A stretch of DNA of 64,000 nucleotides from Phycisphaerae bacterium. Lineage in GTDB: Bacteria; Planctomycetota; Phycisphaerae; Phycisphaerales; Phycisphaeraceae. The position numbers were made by a program, and so were the translations under genes. Positions 17,301 to 24,832 of the stretch are shown here, piece by piece; position 1 is the stretch's first letter, and each line of letters opens with the position of its first letter. Under the pieces are notes generated by a model that worked only from the letters and a program-made list of their open reading frames with translations, had not been told where the DNA came from and did not search any database. The stretch is taken from positions 186,001-250,000 of the forward strand of contig JAUHZU010000005.1 of assembly GCA_030425705.1 (NCBI GenBank), written 5' to 3'.

Positions 17301-17832
17301 CATCCCCGACACCGGCGGGTTCGACCCGACCCTCTCGGTCACCCAGTCGGGTGTCATCCTCGACGTTGAAGGCACGATCTCGGCCGACCGGCGCTACGTC
17401 ACCATGACCCTCCGGCCGTCGCTGGCGACCGTCCGGCAGCCCATCCGCACCATCCCGCAGCAGGGCGGCCCGGTCACGGACATCAACGGCGTCATCACCC
17501 CCGGCGGCTCGGCGTTCATTGAGGCCCCCGAGGTCGAGATCACTCAGGTGCGTGCGACGGTCAGCATCCCCGACCGCGGCACGCTCCTGGTCGGCGGCCA
17601 ACGCCTCGTCGGTGAATCGGAGATCGAGTCCGGCGTGCCGGTCCTCTCCAAGCTGCCATACATCAACCGGCTGTTCACCAACACCGCGACGGTCAAGGAC
17701 GAGCGCACCCTGCTCATCCTGATCAAGCCGACGATCATCATCCAGTCCGAGCAGGAAGAACTCCTGTACCCCGGCCTGAACGATAACCCCGACGCCTTCG
17801 ACATCGGCCGCAACCCGCTGCTGGGCGGCTGA
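14326..17832 (+). CDS. TPR-containing secretin (type II/III/IV pilus secretion outer-membrane channel)
   Basis: 1168 residues. I choose the TTG at 14326 because GGGAGG lies seven bases upstream and it gives a clean signal peptide (MRIRTSALVAVLCSGVWLGI); an in-frame ATG at 14278 has no ribosome site. Residues 40-560 hold TPR-like helices with a coiled coil (about 225-275). A secretin/TonB short N-terminal-like domain lies near 580-670, a 17-Gly run near 717-733, then N-domains and a secretin domain with VEARFLLVDEHF, NSLSLTAPRITFFNGQ, VPVLSKLPYINRLF and LLILIKPTII. It probably oligomerises in the outer membrane for pilus or type II secretion; no other pilus gene is adjacent. Confidence 0.93.
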   Translation: MRIRTSALVAVLCSGVWLGISTPATAGMALAQDAQPTAQELYAQGIELYEAGQLEEAQAVLRRVDELQLPDELRPNFYTTIATIEQRLAGIEVEPPAEQAEQPAEVVEAPAAPAMTAAQHIEAGDAAMQAGAFADAVDHYLSARSSEGVTDLQTRTASARLAQAQRLMQGDLSAARRLLALADQDLLAGNITGAQAKLESVLGMGVMLSPFEEDSISTKLAQIQAVRDAQAAVARAEVEAEAAESGNASDQELADAQARLADAEAEIESLRDELGSERVAARPPSNDLLVQARAQLADDKVAQADEAMRNGQINLAVQLYEEASLLDPDNEELKAKLADAQARLNQGLRPADPLTNRAQDISIIRQETIARYEQAMARANTALNNREYDAAIDAVIEARTVLNANRSVFGENERNELVARAARMQTEINNTRANYEAEQARRAAMEQEAAEREATREADRRRAEEVQARLRNARALQLDRKYEEALVELEAALFLDPSNAAVESLRDLLQDVMVSQEAVRLRRQLDLMRSNQQLINDEAIIPYDELLTYPGNWPELTQMRLAGLDNNSGETEANRTAQLALRRIVTVNFDAAGLGSIIDYIRDTSGANIAVNWPALELVGIDQDTLISITLARVPADQLLKLVLDQASAENFDEDKAGYSIIEGIIQVSTLADLKTSTEVRIYDIRDLLVQVPNFTNAPEFDLNEALSNTNTGGSNGGGGGGGGGGGGGGGGGLFGDDNDQAEEDTPTRDELIDEIIELIQDTVGNPDEWLDEDSTLQELNGNLIVKTTNNNHRDILALLSSLRETRAIQISVEARFLLVDEHFLEEFGVDLDLAFQALNTDTLLNVDTDGDMIPDATDGLPDNGSSWFPITVNQGGAANNFSAGAPPENFGPGGGPAFNNTIGTTAGGIANRVTNSLTPPAFTAGDAGAIARGLELGVGFVDDIQVNLLVTATLAQQNSLSLTAPRITFFNGQRAYVMVAQQISFVSDLEPIPDTGGFDPTLSVTQSGVILDVEGTISADRRYVTMTLRPSLATVRQPIRTIPQQGGPVTDINGVITPGGSAFIEAPEVEITQVRATVSIPDRGTLLVGGQRLVGESEIESGVPVLSKLPYINRLFTNTATVKDERTLLILIKPTIIIQSEQEELLYPGLNDNPDAFDIGRNPLLGG
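16474..16524 (+). repeat. Poly-glycine codon tract (17 Gly) with an 8-G homopolymer
   Basis: Seventeen consecutive GGN codons inside the secretin gene, including eight G in a row at 16498-16505. It separates the N-terminal periplasmic part from the secretin core. Such tracts are prone to slippage. Confidence 0.95.
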
Positions 17833-17860
17833 TCCCGCGAAGACAACTCACGACTCCCCC

Positions 17861-17890
17861 GCCGCCGGCTCACTGCCGGCGGCTTTTTTT
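17861..17890 (+). terminator. Rho-independent terminator of the secretin gene
   Basis: A 9-bp GC stem (gccgccggc / gccggcggc) with a 5-base loop is followed directly by seven T (17884-17890), 28 bases after the secretin stop codon. Confidence 0.92.
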
Positions 17891-17948
17891 GCGCGGCCTA
17901 CTAACCGTCCCCCACAGATCGATTCGTCAAAGACGTCCAGCCGCGGCA

Positions 17949-19079
17949 CTACGCCGTGTCACGGTCCGGCACACGCCACTCCAGCACCGCTAACAACCCG
18001 AGTACCGCCAGCACCTGCCCGGCGGCAAGCATCGCCTGCCAGCGGGTCATCGACCCGAGCATCACCCCGCCCAGCCCCGTCGCCAGCGTACACAGCCAGA
18101 TCACCGCCACCGCGGCCCGCGGGCTCAGGCCCTTGCGGACCAGCCGGTGCGAGAAATGGTTGCGGTCCCCGGCCATCGGGCTCCGCCCGTCGCGTAGCCG
18201 AATCACCGTGACGCTGACAAAGTCGTACATCGGTACAGCCAGGACCATCAGCGGCATCAGCACCGCATACCAGGCCGGCCCCAGCCCGCCCGGGTCCGTG
18301 CTGCCGGGTTCGGGGTTCACGTATGTTGTGCGTACGGAGACCACCGCGACCAGCAATCCGACGACCAGCGACCCGCCGTCCCCCATGAACAGCTTGGCGG
18401 GGTGGACGTTGAACCGTAGGAATGCCAGCAACGCCCCGAGCAGCAAGGCGCAGAGCGCGGCGACAAAAAACTGGCCGGAGACCAGTGTCGCCGTGCCGTA
18501 GAGCACACAGACGATGGCCGCGACGCCGCCGCTGAGCCCGTCCATGTTGTCCAGGAAGTTGAAAGCGTTCATGACGAGCACGACCCAGACCGCCGTCAGC
18601 GCGGCCGACGCGGCGTAACCCGGGGCCCCGTGCGTGTCGAGCATTTCAAGCAGCCGGGTCTGCCCCACGGTAGCGAGCAGCACCGCGAGGCCGAGCATCA
18701 CCGCGAGTTTGAGCCAGGGCCCGAGTGCTTTGCGGTCGTCTACCAGCCCCAGCCCGTGCAGCAACGCGAGGGACGCGAGCAGCACCCCCGCGGCGACACT
18801 GATCCGCCGCGCCCCGGGCACGTGCTCTCCCACCGCGGCCGGCCAGGCCGACGCCGGCACCAGCCACAGCGCGAGCAGGCCCAGTGCCGCGGGCCCGAAG
18901 ACGCCCCAGAACACGCCCACCCCGCCCACGTTCGGGACGACCCGACCCACCGGTTTGTGAGCCTCACCGCCCCCGACATCGACCCACCCCCGCCGGCCGC
19001 TCGCCCGCACCAGCCACCCGCACAGCGGGTACGCCACCGCGAAAGACACCACGACCAGCAGCAGCACCGCGTAGACCAT
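17949..19079 (-). CDS. MraY/WecA-type polyprenyl-phosphate phospho-sugar transferase
   Basis: 376 residues from the ATG at 19079; an in-frame ATG at 19127 is possible but adds a polar stretch before the first helix. About ten membrane helices. Family motifs: GLVDDRKALG (Asp pair for Mg), NAFNFLDNMDGLSGG, AKLFMGDGGS and DRNHFSHRL. The cytosolic HxxH-like loop and GDGG match the group that transfers GlcNAc-1-phosphate or a related sugar phosphate from UDP-sugar to undecaprenyl phosphate (WecA/TagO), the first step of O-antigen or exopolysaccharide assembly. MraY itself is less likely, because no murein genes are nearby. Confidence 0.9.
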   Translation of the reverse strand: MVYAVLLLVVVSFAVAYPLCGWLVRASGRRGWVDVGGGEAHKPVGRVVPNVGGVGVFWGVFGPAALGLLALWLVPASAWPAAVGEHVPGARRISVAAGVLLASLALLHGLGLVDDRKALGPWLKLAVMLGLAVLLATVGQTRLLEMLDTHGAPGYAASAALTAVWVVLVMNAFNFLDNMDGLSGGVAAIVCVLYGTATLVSGQFFVAALCALLLGALLAFLRFNVHPAKLFMGDGGSLVVGLLVAVVSVRTTYVNPEPGSTDPGGLGPAWYAVLMPLMVLAVPMYDFVSVTVIRLRDGRSPMAGDRNHFSHRLVRKGLSPRAAVAVIWLCTLATGLGGVMLGSMTRWQAMLAAGQVLAVLGLLAVLEWRVPDRDTA

Positions 19080-19199
19080 CCGGCTATTGGACCCGCGACG
19101 CGACCCCGCCGCAAACGTCGCATGCAAAACCCAGCCAACGATGTGCGGATAGACCGCGACCGTCTTCGGCCCGGGTCGTTATGTGCGCCGCATGTCGGT

Positions 19200-20204
19200 C
19201 TAGTCCCCCAGTACCCACGCAAAGATCAGGGGGGCGACGATCGTGGCGTCGGACTGGATCATGAACTTGGGGGTGTTGACCTCGAGCTTGCCCCAGGTGA
19301 TCTTCTCGTTGGGGACCGCGCCGCTGTACCCGCCGTAGCTCGTGGTCGCGTCGCTGATCTGGCAGAAGTAGCCCCAGTACGGGGTGTCCTCCCACTTGAG
19401 GTCCTGGATCATCATGGGTACGGCACAGATGGGGAAGTCGCCGGCGATGCCCCCGCCGATCTGGAAGAACCCGACGCCGGGCTTGGTCGCCTCGCCGGGC
19501 TTGCCATCACGCGGCAGGCCGTTCGCCTCGCGGTACCAGCGAGCGAGGTGGGCGAGTTGCTCGGTGCCGGTGCGCAGGCACCAGTGGTTGTAGACGTCCG
19601 CCTTCATCGCCCAGGCGGTGAAGATGTTGCCGATGGTCGAGTCCTCCCAGCCGGGCGTGTAGACAGGGATGTTTTTCTCCTTCGCGGCGAGCAGCCAGGA
19701 GTCCCGCGGGTCGGCCTGGTAGTGCTGGGCGAGGTCGGGCTGGTCAAGCACCTCATAGAAGAACTCGAAGGGGAAGAAGCGTTCGTCGCTCTTGAGTGTC
19801 CGTTCCCAGATGCCGCGCAGCCGGTGCTCGACGTGGCGCATGACGTCTTCGGGGATGCAGGTGTCGGTGACGCGGTTCATCCCGCGGTCGTAGAGGGCCT
19901 GCTCGTCCTCGGCCGAGAGTGCCCGCCAATTGGGGATGGGCTCATACTCGTTGACCGAGAGGAGGGTAAACACGTCTTCTTCGAGGTTCGCGCCGGTGCA
20001 GGTGATGCCGTGGACCTTGTCCTCGCGGATCATGCGGGCCAGGGACTTGCCGAGCTGGGCGGTGGACATCGCCCCGGCGAGGGTGACCATCATCTTCCCA
20101 CCGGCGGCGAGGTGGGCCTCGTAACCCTTGGCCGCGGCGACAAGCTCGCGGGCGTTGTAGTGCAGGAAGTGGTGGGCGAGGAAGTCGCGGATGGGCGTGG
20201 GCAT
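19200..20204 (-). CDS. Deoxyhypusine synthase-like protein
   Basis: 334 residues from the ATG at 20204. Motifs of the DHS family: AGAMSTAQLGKSLARMI, TCTGANLEEDVF (NAD-binding), FFQIGGGIAGDFP, DATTSYGGYSGAVPNEKITWGK (the WGK lysine corresponds to the catalytic Lys of human DHS) and IQSDATIVAPLIFAWVL. Bacteria lack eIF5A, so the bacterial members are thought to act on polyamines (for instance homospermidine formation) or an unknown acceptor. NAD-dependent transfer of a butylamine group is family knowledge; the substrate here is not known. Upstream of the MraY/WecA-type gene on the same strand. Confidence 0.9.
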   Translation of the reverse strand: MPTPIRDFLAHHFLHYNARELVAAAKGYEAHLAAGGKMMVTLAGAMSTAQLGKSLARMIREDKVHGITCTGANLEEDVFTLLSVNEYEPIPNWRALSAEDEQALYDRGMNRVTDTCIPEDVMRHVEHRLRGIWERTLKSDERFFPFEFFYEVLDQPDLAQHYQADPRDSWLLAAKEKNIPVYTPGWEDSTIGNIFTAWAMKADVYNHWCLRTGTEQLAHLARWYREANGLPRDGKPGEATKPGVGFFQIGGGIAGDFPICAVPMMIQDLKWEDTPYWGYFCQISDATTSYGGYSGAVPNEKITWGKLEVNTPKFMIQSDATIVAPLIFAWVLGD

Positions 20205-20431
20205 GGGCGGGGCTCGGGGGTCTGGTTTCGGTCTCGTGTGTCGGTTTCGAAAGCCGCGGCGGCTCTGCGGCCACGACCTCACGCCGGGCAGGGGCTTGGA
20301 TGGGGCGGCAGGCCGTGCAATATACAAAAGCTCCAGAATGCTCGGCCCGGCCGGTTGTGGGTGGCGTGGGGGCGGGTACCCTGCCGATGGAGGCCGAACG
20401 CCGACGCGTGCTCGGCGTAGAGTTCTTAGCC

Positions 20432-21886
20432 ATGTCGGACCAGACCGCACCAGCCCGCGGCGGGGATGCCCCCTCGCCCCCGGACGCCCCCCTGCCCACC
20501 GGCTGGGGGGTGCCGTTGTCGTTGGCGATGCTGGCCGGGCCGATCATCGGGACGATGATCTCGCGGACGGTGATGAGCTTCGCGGACTTCACGATGGTCT
20601 CGATGATCAGCGACGAGGCGATGGCCGCGGTGATGCCCGCGGGGATCAGCGTATGGTGCATGATCTGTTTCGGGTTCGGCATCGTGACGGTGACCAACAC
20701 GTTCGTCTCGCAGTCGCTGGGCAAGGGCCAGCCCAGCGAGTGCTCGCGGTACACCTGGCAGGGGCTCTACGTCGCCGCGGTGATCGGGCTGGTGGTGCTA
20801 CCGGCCTGGTGGGTCGCGCCGCACTACTTCGCGCTCGCGGGGCACGCGCCGGAGGTGCAGCGGCTGGAGGTGACCTACTTCCGCATCTCGCTGTTCGGCG
20901 TCATGCCGGCCGTGGCCGCGAACGTGGTCGCCAACTTCTTCAACGGCATCCACAAGCCCTCGGTCGGCCTGATCGCGGCGGTCATCGCCAACGCCTTCAA
21001 CATCGCGGGCAACTATGTGCTGATCTTCGGCCACCTGGGCTTCCCCGAGATGGGCATCGCCGGCGCGGCGTGGGCCACGGCGGCCGCGTCGCTGCTGCAG
21101 GTGACGATCCTCGCGTGCGTCTGGCTCGGGCCGGTCTACGCCCGGCGGTACGCCAGCCGCGTCACCTGGCGGCCGAGCTGGACCCGGCTGAAACGGATCA
21201 TCCGCGTGGGCCTGCCGATCGGCGTGCAGTTCGAGTCGGACATCTTCGGCTTCACGGTCTTCACCGTGTTCATGGTCGGGGCCTACGGCACGGCGCAGCT
21301 CGCGGCGAACAACCTGGCGTTCAAGTTTCTGGAGGTCGCGTTTATGCCCGTCGTCGGGCTGAGCATCGCCCTCACCGCCGCAGTAGGCAAGGCCATCGGC
21401 GCGGGCCGGCCGGACTACGCCCGCCTAGTGACCCGCTGGGCCATCGGCGGGGCGTTGTGCTATATGGCGCTCATCGCCGCGATGTACCTCGCCTTCCGCT
21501 ACACCCTGCCCGGGCTGATGACCGACGACCCGGCGGTCATCCAGTGGGCGGCGAAGCTGCTGGTCCTCTGCGCGGTGTTCCAGGTGTTCGACGCGTTCGG
21601 CATCACGATGACCGGCGCCCTCCGCGGCGCGGGCGATACGTTCTGGCCGGGCATGACGACGTTCACTCTGACGGTCACGGTGTTCCTGGGCGGTGGATAC
21701 GCGATGATGAACTACGCGCCGCACCTGGAGAGCATCGGCCCGTGGGTCGCGGCGACGGTCTACATCTGCGCCTACGGCATGGTGATGTCGCTGCGCTGGT
21801 GGTTCGGCCCCTGGGAGAAGATCGACCTGTTCGCGGACCGCAAAACGCGGCCGGCCGAGCCCGCGCTGGCAATCGAGCCGGCGTGA
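20432..21886 (+). CDS. MATE-family multidrug/Na+ antiporter
   Basis: 484 residues with twelve predicted membrane helices in two six-helix halves. MATE features: PLSLAMLAGPIIGTMISRTV at helix 1, TNTFVSQSLGKGQ after helix 2, and the second-half counterpart AVGKAIGAGRPDYA. A hydrophilic N-terminus of about 30 residues precedes helix 1. The ATG at 20432 is used; the open frame upstream to 20300 is unsupported. Likely exports cationic drugs or metabolites in exchange for Na+ or H+; substrate unknown. Divergent from the DHS-like gene. Confidence 0.92.
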   Translation: MSDQTAPARGGDAPSPPDAPLPTGWGVPLSLAMLAGPIIGTMISRTVMSFADFTMVSMISDEAMAAVMPAGISVWCMICFGFGIVTVTNTFVSQSLGKGQPSECSRYTWQGLYVAAVIGLVVLPAWWVAPHYFALAGHAPEVQRLEVTYFRISLFGVMPAVAANVVANFFNGIHKPSVGLIAAVIANAFNIAGNYVLIFGHLGFPEMGIAGAAWATAAASLLQVTILACVWLGPVYARRYASRVTWRPSWTRLKRIIRVGLPIGVQFESDIFGFTVFTVFMVGAYGTAQLAANNLAFKFLEVAFMPVVGLSIALTAAVGKAIGAGRPDYARLVTRWAIGGALCYMALIAAMYLAFRYTLPGLMTDDPAVIQWAAKLLVLCAVFQVFDAFGITMTGALRGAGDTFWPGMTTFTLTVTVFLGGGYAMMNYAPHLESIGPWVAATVYICAYGMVMSLRWWFGPWEKIDLFADRKTRPAEPALAIEPA

Positions 21887-22045
21887 CCCGCCGCGGCTCG
21901 GGCCCGGGCCTGGGGAGTCGGCCACCCGCCCTGCCCCTTGGCCGTAAACGCCATATAATGCCGTTGAACGCCCGGCAACGGTGCTCGGGGCCGACGGCCC
22001 GGTCTGCGCCGCGGCATCCCCCACGGTTTTTCAGCGAGGTGCGGC

Positions 22046-23536
22046 TTGGCTATCTTTGGATTGGGCAAAAAAAGCAGCGGCGATACCAGCGATGACGGCG
22101 GGGACGCCAAGAAGGACGGCTTCCACCGCAAGCTGCGCAACGCCCGCTCGTTCTTCGAGTACGCCGAGACCGCCTCCGACGCGAACAACTACGACTACGC
22201 CATCGAGTGCTACATCGGCGGGCTCCGGCACGACCCGGACAACATGACCCGCCACGAGGAGTTGCACGAGGTCGCGAAGCGCCGCAAGGTCACCGGCGGC
22301 AAGCCGGGCAAGGCCAAGAACGTCGGGCCCTACCCCGTCGACAAGATGCTTACCGCCGAGAAGGCGTGGGCGATGGACCCGATGAACGTGAAGCACATCG
22401 TCAAGGCGATGGGCTACGCCGTCGACGCCGACCAGGAGGAGGGCGAAGAGGCCAACCTCGCCGAGGTCGCGTACTGGATGGGCTCGCTGGCGATCGAATA
22501 CAACGCCAACCCCAACGGCAAGCCCGACCGGGGGGTGTACCTCAAGGTCATCGACCTGTTCGAGAGCATCCGCCGCTACGACAAGGCGGTCGAGGCATGT
22601 AAGCGCGCCCTGCACATGAAGAACGACGACGCCCTCCGCACCCGCCTGCGCGACCTGGAGGCGGAGCTGTACAGCCAGACCTCGCAGGACAGCGAGTCGT
22701 CCAAGGGCATGCTTAAGGACAGCGACGAGCAGAAGCGCATCCAGGCGCAGCTCGACACGACCGGCTCGCAGTCGGACCAGCTCATCGCCGCGATGCGCGA
22801 GCAGTACGAGGAAGACCCCGAGGACACCGACCGGCTGCAGAAGCTGGTCGACGCGCTGCTCCGGCCGCAGGACAACGAGAAGGACAAGGAGGCCGCGTCC
22901 CTGCTCATCAACGCCTACGAGCAGACCAGCCAGTACCGCTTCAAGGTCAAGGCCGGCGACATCAAGATCCGCCAGTTCAACCGCATCCTCAACCAGCTCG
23001 CCGAGAAGGTGAAGGCCGGCGACGAGCAGGCCAAGGCGAAGTATCAGGAGGGGCTCAAGCGCCGCCTGGCGTTCGAGATGCAGGAGTTCTCCGAGCGGGT
23101 GCAGCACTACCCGACCGACCTCAAGCTCAAGTTCGAGCTGGGCAAGCGGCAGTTCATGACCGGCCAGTTCGACGACGCGATCGGCAGCTTCCAGCAGTCC
23201 AAGGCCGACCCCAAGAGCCGCGGCTTCTCGCACCTGTTCCTGGGCAAGTGTTACATCCACAAGGGGTGGAACGACGAGGCGCTGGACACGCTGGGCCAGG
23301 GCATCGACCAGCACCCGTCCGACGACGACAAGCTCGGCAAGGAGCTGCGCTACGACAAGATGGCCATCCATCTGGACATCGCGTCCGCGGAGGGCGGCGA
23401 CACCGCGACGAAGCTCGAGCACGTCAAGCAGGCCCAGCAGATCGCCTCGCACCTGCTGCAGACCGACATCAACTACCGCGACATCCGCGAGCGCATGGAC
23501 ACGATCAAGACCCTGCAGAAGAACCTCGCGGGGTGA
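22046..23536 (+). CDS. Cytosolic TPR-repeat protein (TTG start)
   Basis: 496 residues starting at a TTG (22046), with GAGGT five bases upstream; no alternative ATG gives the conserved-looking start AIFGLGKKSSGD. No signal peptide. Helical repeats of TPR type are visible: SFFEYAETASDANNYDYAIE, YLKVIDLFESIRRYDKAVEA and FDDAIGSFQQSKADPKSR followed by HLFLGKCYIHKGWNDEALDT. A charged, probably coiled segment lies in the middle (KGMLKDSDEQKRIQAQL). A scaffold or adaptor; partner unknown. kdsB follows after 4 bases. Confidence 0.85.
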   Translation: MAIFGLGKKSSGDTSDDGGDAKKDGFHRKLRNARSFFEYAETASDANNYDYAIECYIGGLRHDPDNMTRHEELHEVAKRRKVTGGKPGKAKNVGPYPVDKMLTAEKAWAMDPMNVKHIVKAMGYAVDADQEEGEEANLAEVAYWMGSLAIEYNANPNGKPDRGVYLKVIDLFESIRRYDKAVEACKRALHMKNDDALRTRLRDLEAELYSQTSQDSESSKGMLKDSDEQKRIQAQLDTTGSQSDQLIAAMREQYEEDPEDTDRLQKLVDALLRPQDNEKDKEAASLLINAYEQTSQYRFKVKAGDIKIRQFNRILNQLAEKVKAGDEQAKAKYQEGLKRRLAFEMQEFSERVQHYPTDLKLKFELGKRQFMTGQFDDAIGSFQQSKADPKSRGFSHLFLGKCYIHKGWNDEALDTLGQGIDQHPSDDDKLGKELRYDKMAIHLDIASAEGGDTATKLEHVKQAQQIASHLLQTDINYRDIRERMDTIKTLQKNLAG

Positions 23537-23540
23537 TCCG

Positions 23541-24293
23541 ATGGCCGCCGCCCTCGCCATCATCCCGGCGCGGTACGCCTCGACCCGCCTGCCCGGCAAG
23601 CCGCTGCTCGCGGAGACGGGCCGGCCGCTGATCCAGCACGTCGTCGAGCAGGTGTCGCAGGCCCAACGCGTCGGCCGTGTGCTCGTCGCCACCGATGACC
23701 CGCGCATCGCCGACGCCGTCGCGTCCTTCGGCGGCGACGCGGTCATGACCCGCGACGACCACCCCAACGGCACCTCCCGATTGGCCGAGGTGGTCCGGTC
23801 GCTCGGCTGTGAGCCGGACGAGCTGGTGCTCAATATCCAGGGCGACGAGCCGGAGATCGACCCCGCCGTAATTGATGCGCTCGCGGGGCTGATGCACGAC
23901 CAGCCGGACCTGCCGATGGGCACCGTCGCCGCGCCGCTGGATAGCCGGGACGAGCTGGGCAACCCGAACGTGGTCAAGGTGGTCTGCGACCGCAGGGGCC
24001 GTGCGCTGTACTTCTCCCGCGCGGCGATCCCCCACCACCGCGACGCGGGCGACCCCGCCCCGCCCTACCGCCGTCACCTCGGGCTCTATGCCTACCGCGC
24101 CGCGTTCCTCCCGGTCTACGCCGAGCTGGCCCCCACCCCGCTGGAAGAGGCCGAGAAGCTCGAACAACTCCGCGCCCTCGAGCACGGCCACGCGATCGGC
24201 GTCGCGCTCACCGAACACGCTCATGCCGGCATCGATACCCCCGAGCAGTACGCGGCGTTTGTCCAGCGCTGGCGCACGCGTTCTACCGGCTGA
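23541..24293 (+). CDS. kdsB: 3-deoxy-manno-octulosonate cytidylyltransferase (KdsB)
   Basis: 250 residues, standard length. IIPARYASTRLPGKPL is the nucleotidyltransferase N-terminus; then LVATDDPRIADA, DDHPNGTSRLAEV (usual form HxSGTDR), LVLNIQGDEPEIDPAVI, YFSRAAIPHHRD and HLGLYAYRAAFL. It activates Kdo as CMP-Kdo for lipid A core synthesis, implying an LPS-bearing outer membrane. GGGGTG lies before the ATG at 23541. It runs towards pyrG, which supplies CTP, with a minus-strand lipoprotein gene between. Confidence 0.94.
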   Translation: MAAALAIIPARYASTRLPGKPLLAETGRPLIQHVVEQVSQAQRVGRVLVATDDPRIADAVASFGGDAVMTRDDHPNGTSRLAEVVRSLGCEPDELVLNIQGDEPEIDPAVIDALAGLMHDQPDLPMGTVAAPLDSRDELGNPNVVKVVCDRRGRALYFSRAAIPHHRDAGDPAPPYRRHLGLYAYRAAFLPVYAELAPTPLEEAEKLEQLRALEHGHAIGVALTEHAHAGIDTPEQYAAFVQRWRTRSTG

Positions 24294-24307
24294 CCGGTCG
24301 ACGCGGC

Positions 24308-24709
24308 TTACCGGCTGGTGTCGATCTCCAGCATCGCCTGCATCCCCGCCTCGAGATCCGACAGCACCTCGGGGCCGAGCGCCTCTATCCGGGCGTTCTC
24401 CCGATCCAGCCGGGCCACCACCGCCTCGAAGCGTGGCACGAACTCCCGGTCAAACTCGGCCTGCGTGTCCTCATCCGGCTCGCCCAGCGCCCGCCGTCGG
24501 GCGAAGTTGTCCTCCATCCGGTCGGCGATCTTCTGCAGCTCGGGCGCGGCGTCTTTTGCCGACTGCACATCCGTGACGCCTTCCAGCACGTCCGCGAAGT
24601 CGTCCATGATTTCGAGCATCTCGTCGGCCAGCGACTGCGGCGTATCCTCGGCGCAGCCGGGCAGGAGGACCGCGAAAACAACCAGGAACGCGGCGAGGAC
24701 TCTGGGCAA
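24308..24709 (-). CDS. Small lipoprotein, helical, unknown family
   Basis: 133 residues. Signal peptide with lipobox LLPGC at about residues 15-19, so Cys19 would be lipidated. The mature part is highly charged and helical (LADEMLEIMDDFADVLEGV; IADRMEDNFARRRALGE) and may form a coiled coil. No known domain. It sits between kdsB and pyrG on the opposite strand, 14 bases from the end of kdsB. Confidence 0.75.
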   Translation of the reverse strand: MPRVLAAFLVVFAVLLPGCAEDTPQSLADEMLEIMDDFADVLEGVTDVQSAKDAAPELQKIADRMEDNFARRRALGEPDEDTQAEFDREFVPRFEAVVARLDRENARIEALGPEVLSDLEAGMQAMLEIDTSR

Positions 24710-24832
24710 CGGTGGGCTCCGGAAAAGGGTGAGTAGCCGGATTTGTACCCCGCCCGGTCGGCCGCCACAAGGCGCGGGATTTGCCTGCCCGGCAGTGCTT
24801 GTCCCTGCCGGACCGGCGCGTTACAGTGGGCT

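Noticed and set aside
14359-17601. Open frame of 1080 residues on the minus strand opposite the secretin
   Set aside because: It is the mirror of a GC-rich real gene: Val/Asp/Gly/Leu-rich, no domain, no ribosome site. The plus strand has secretin motifs throughout.
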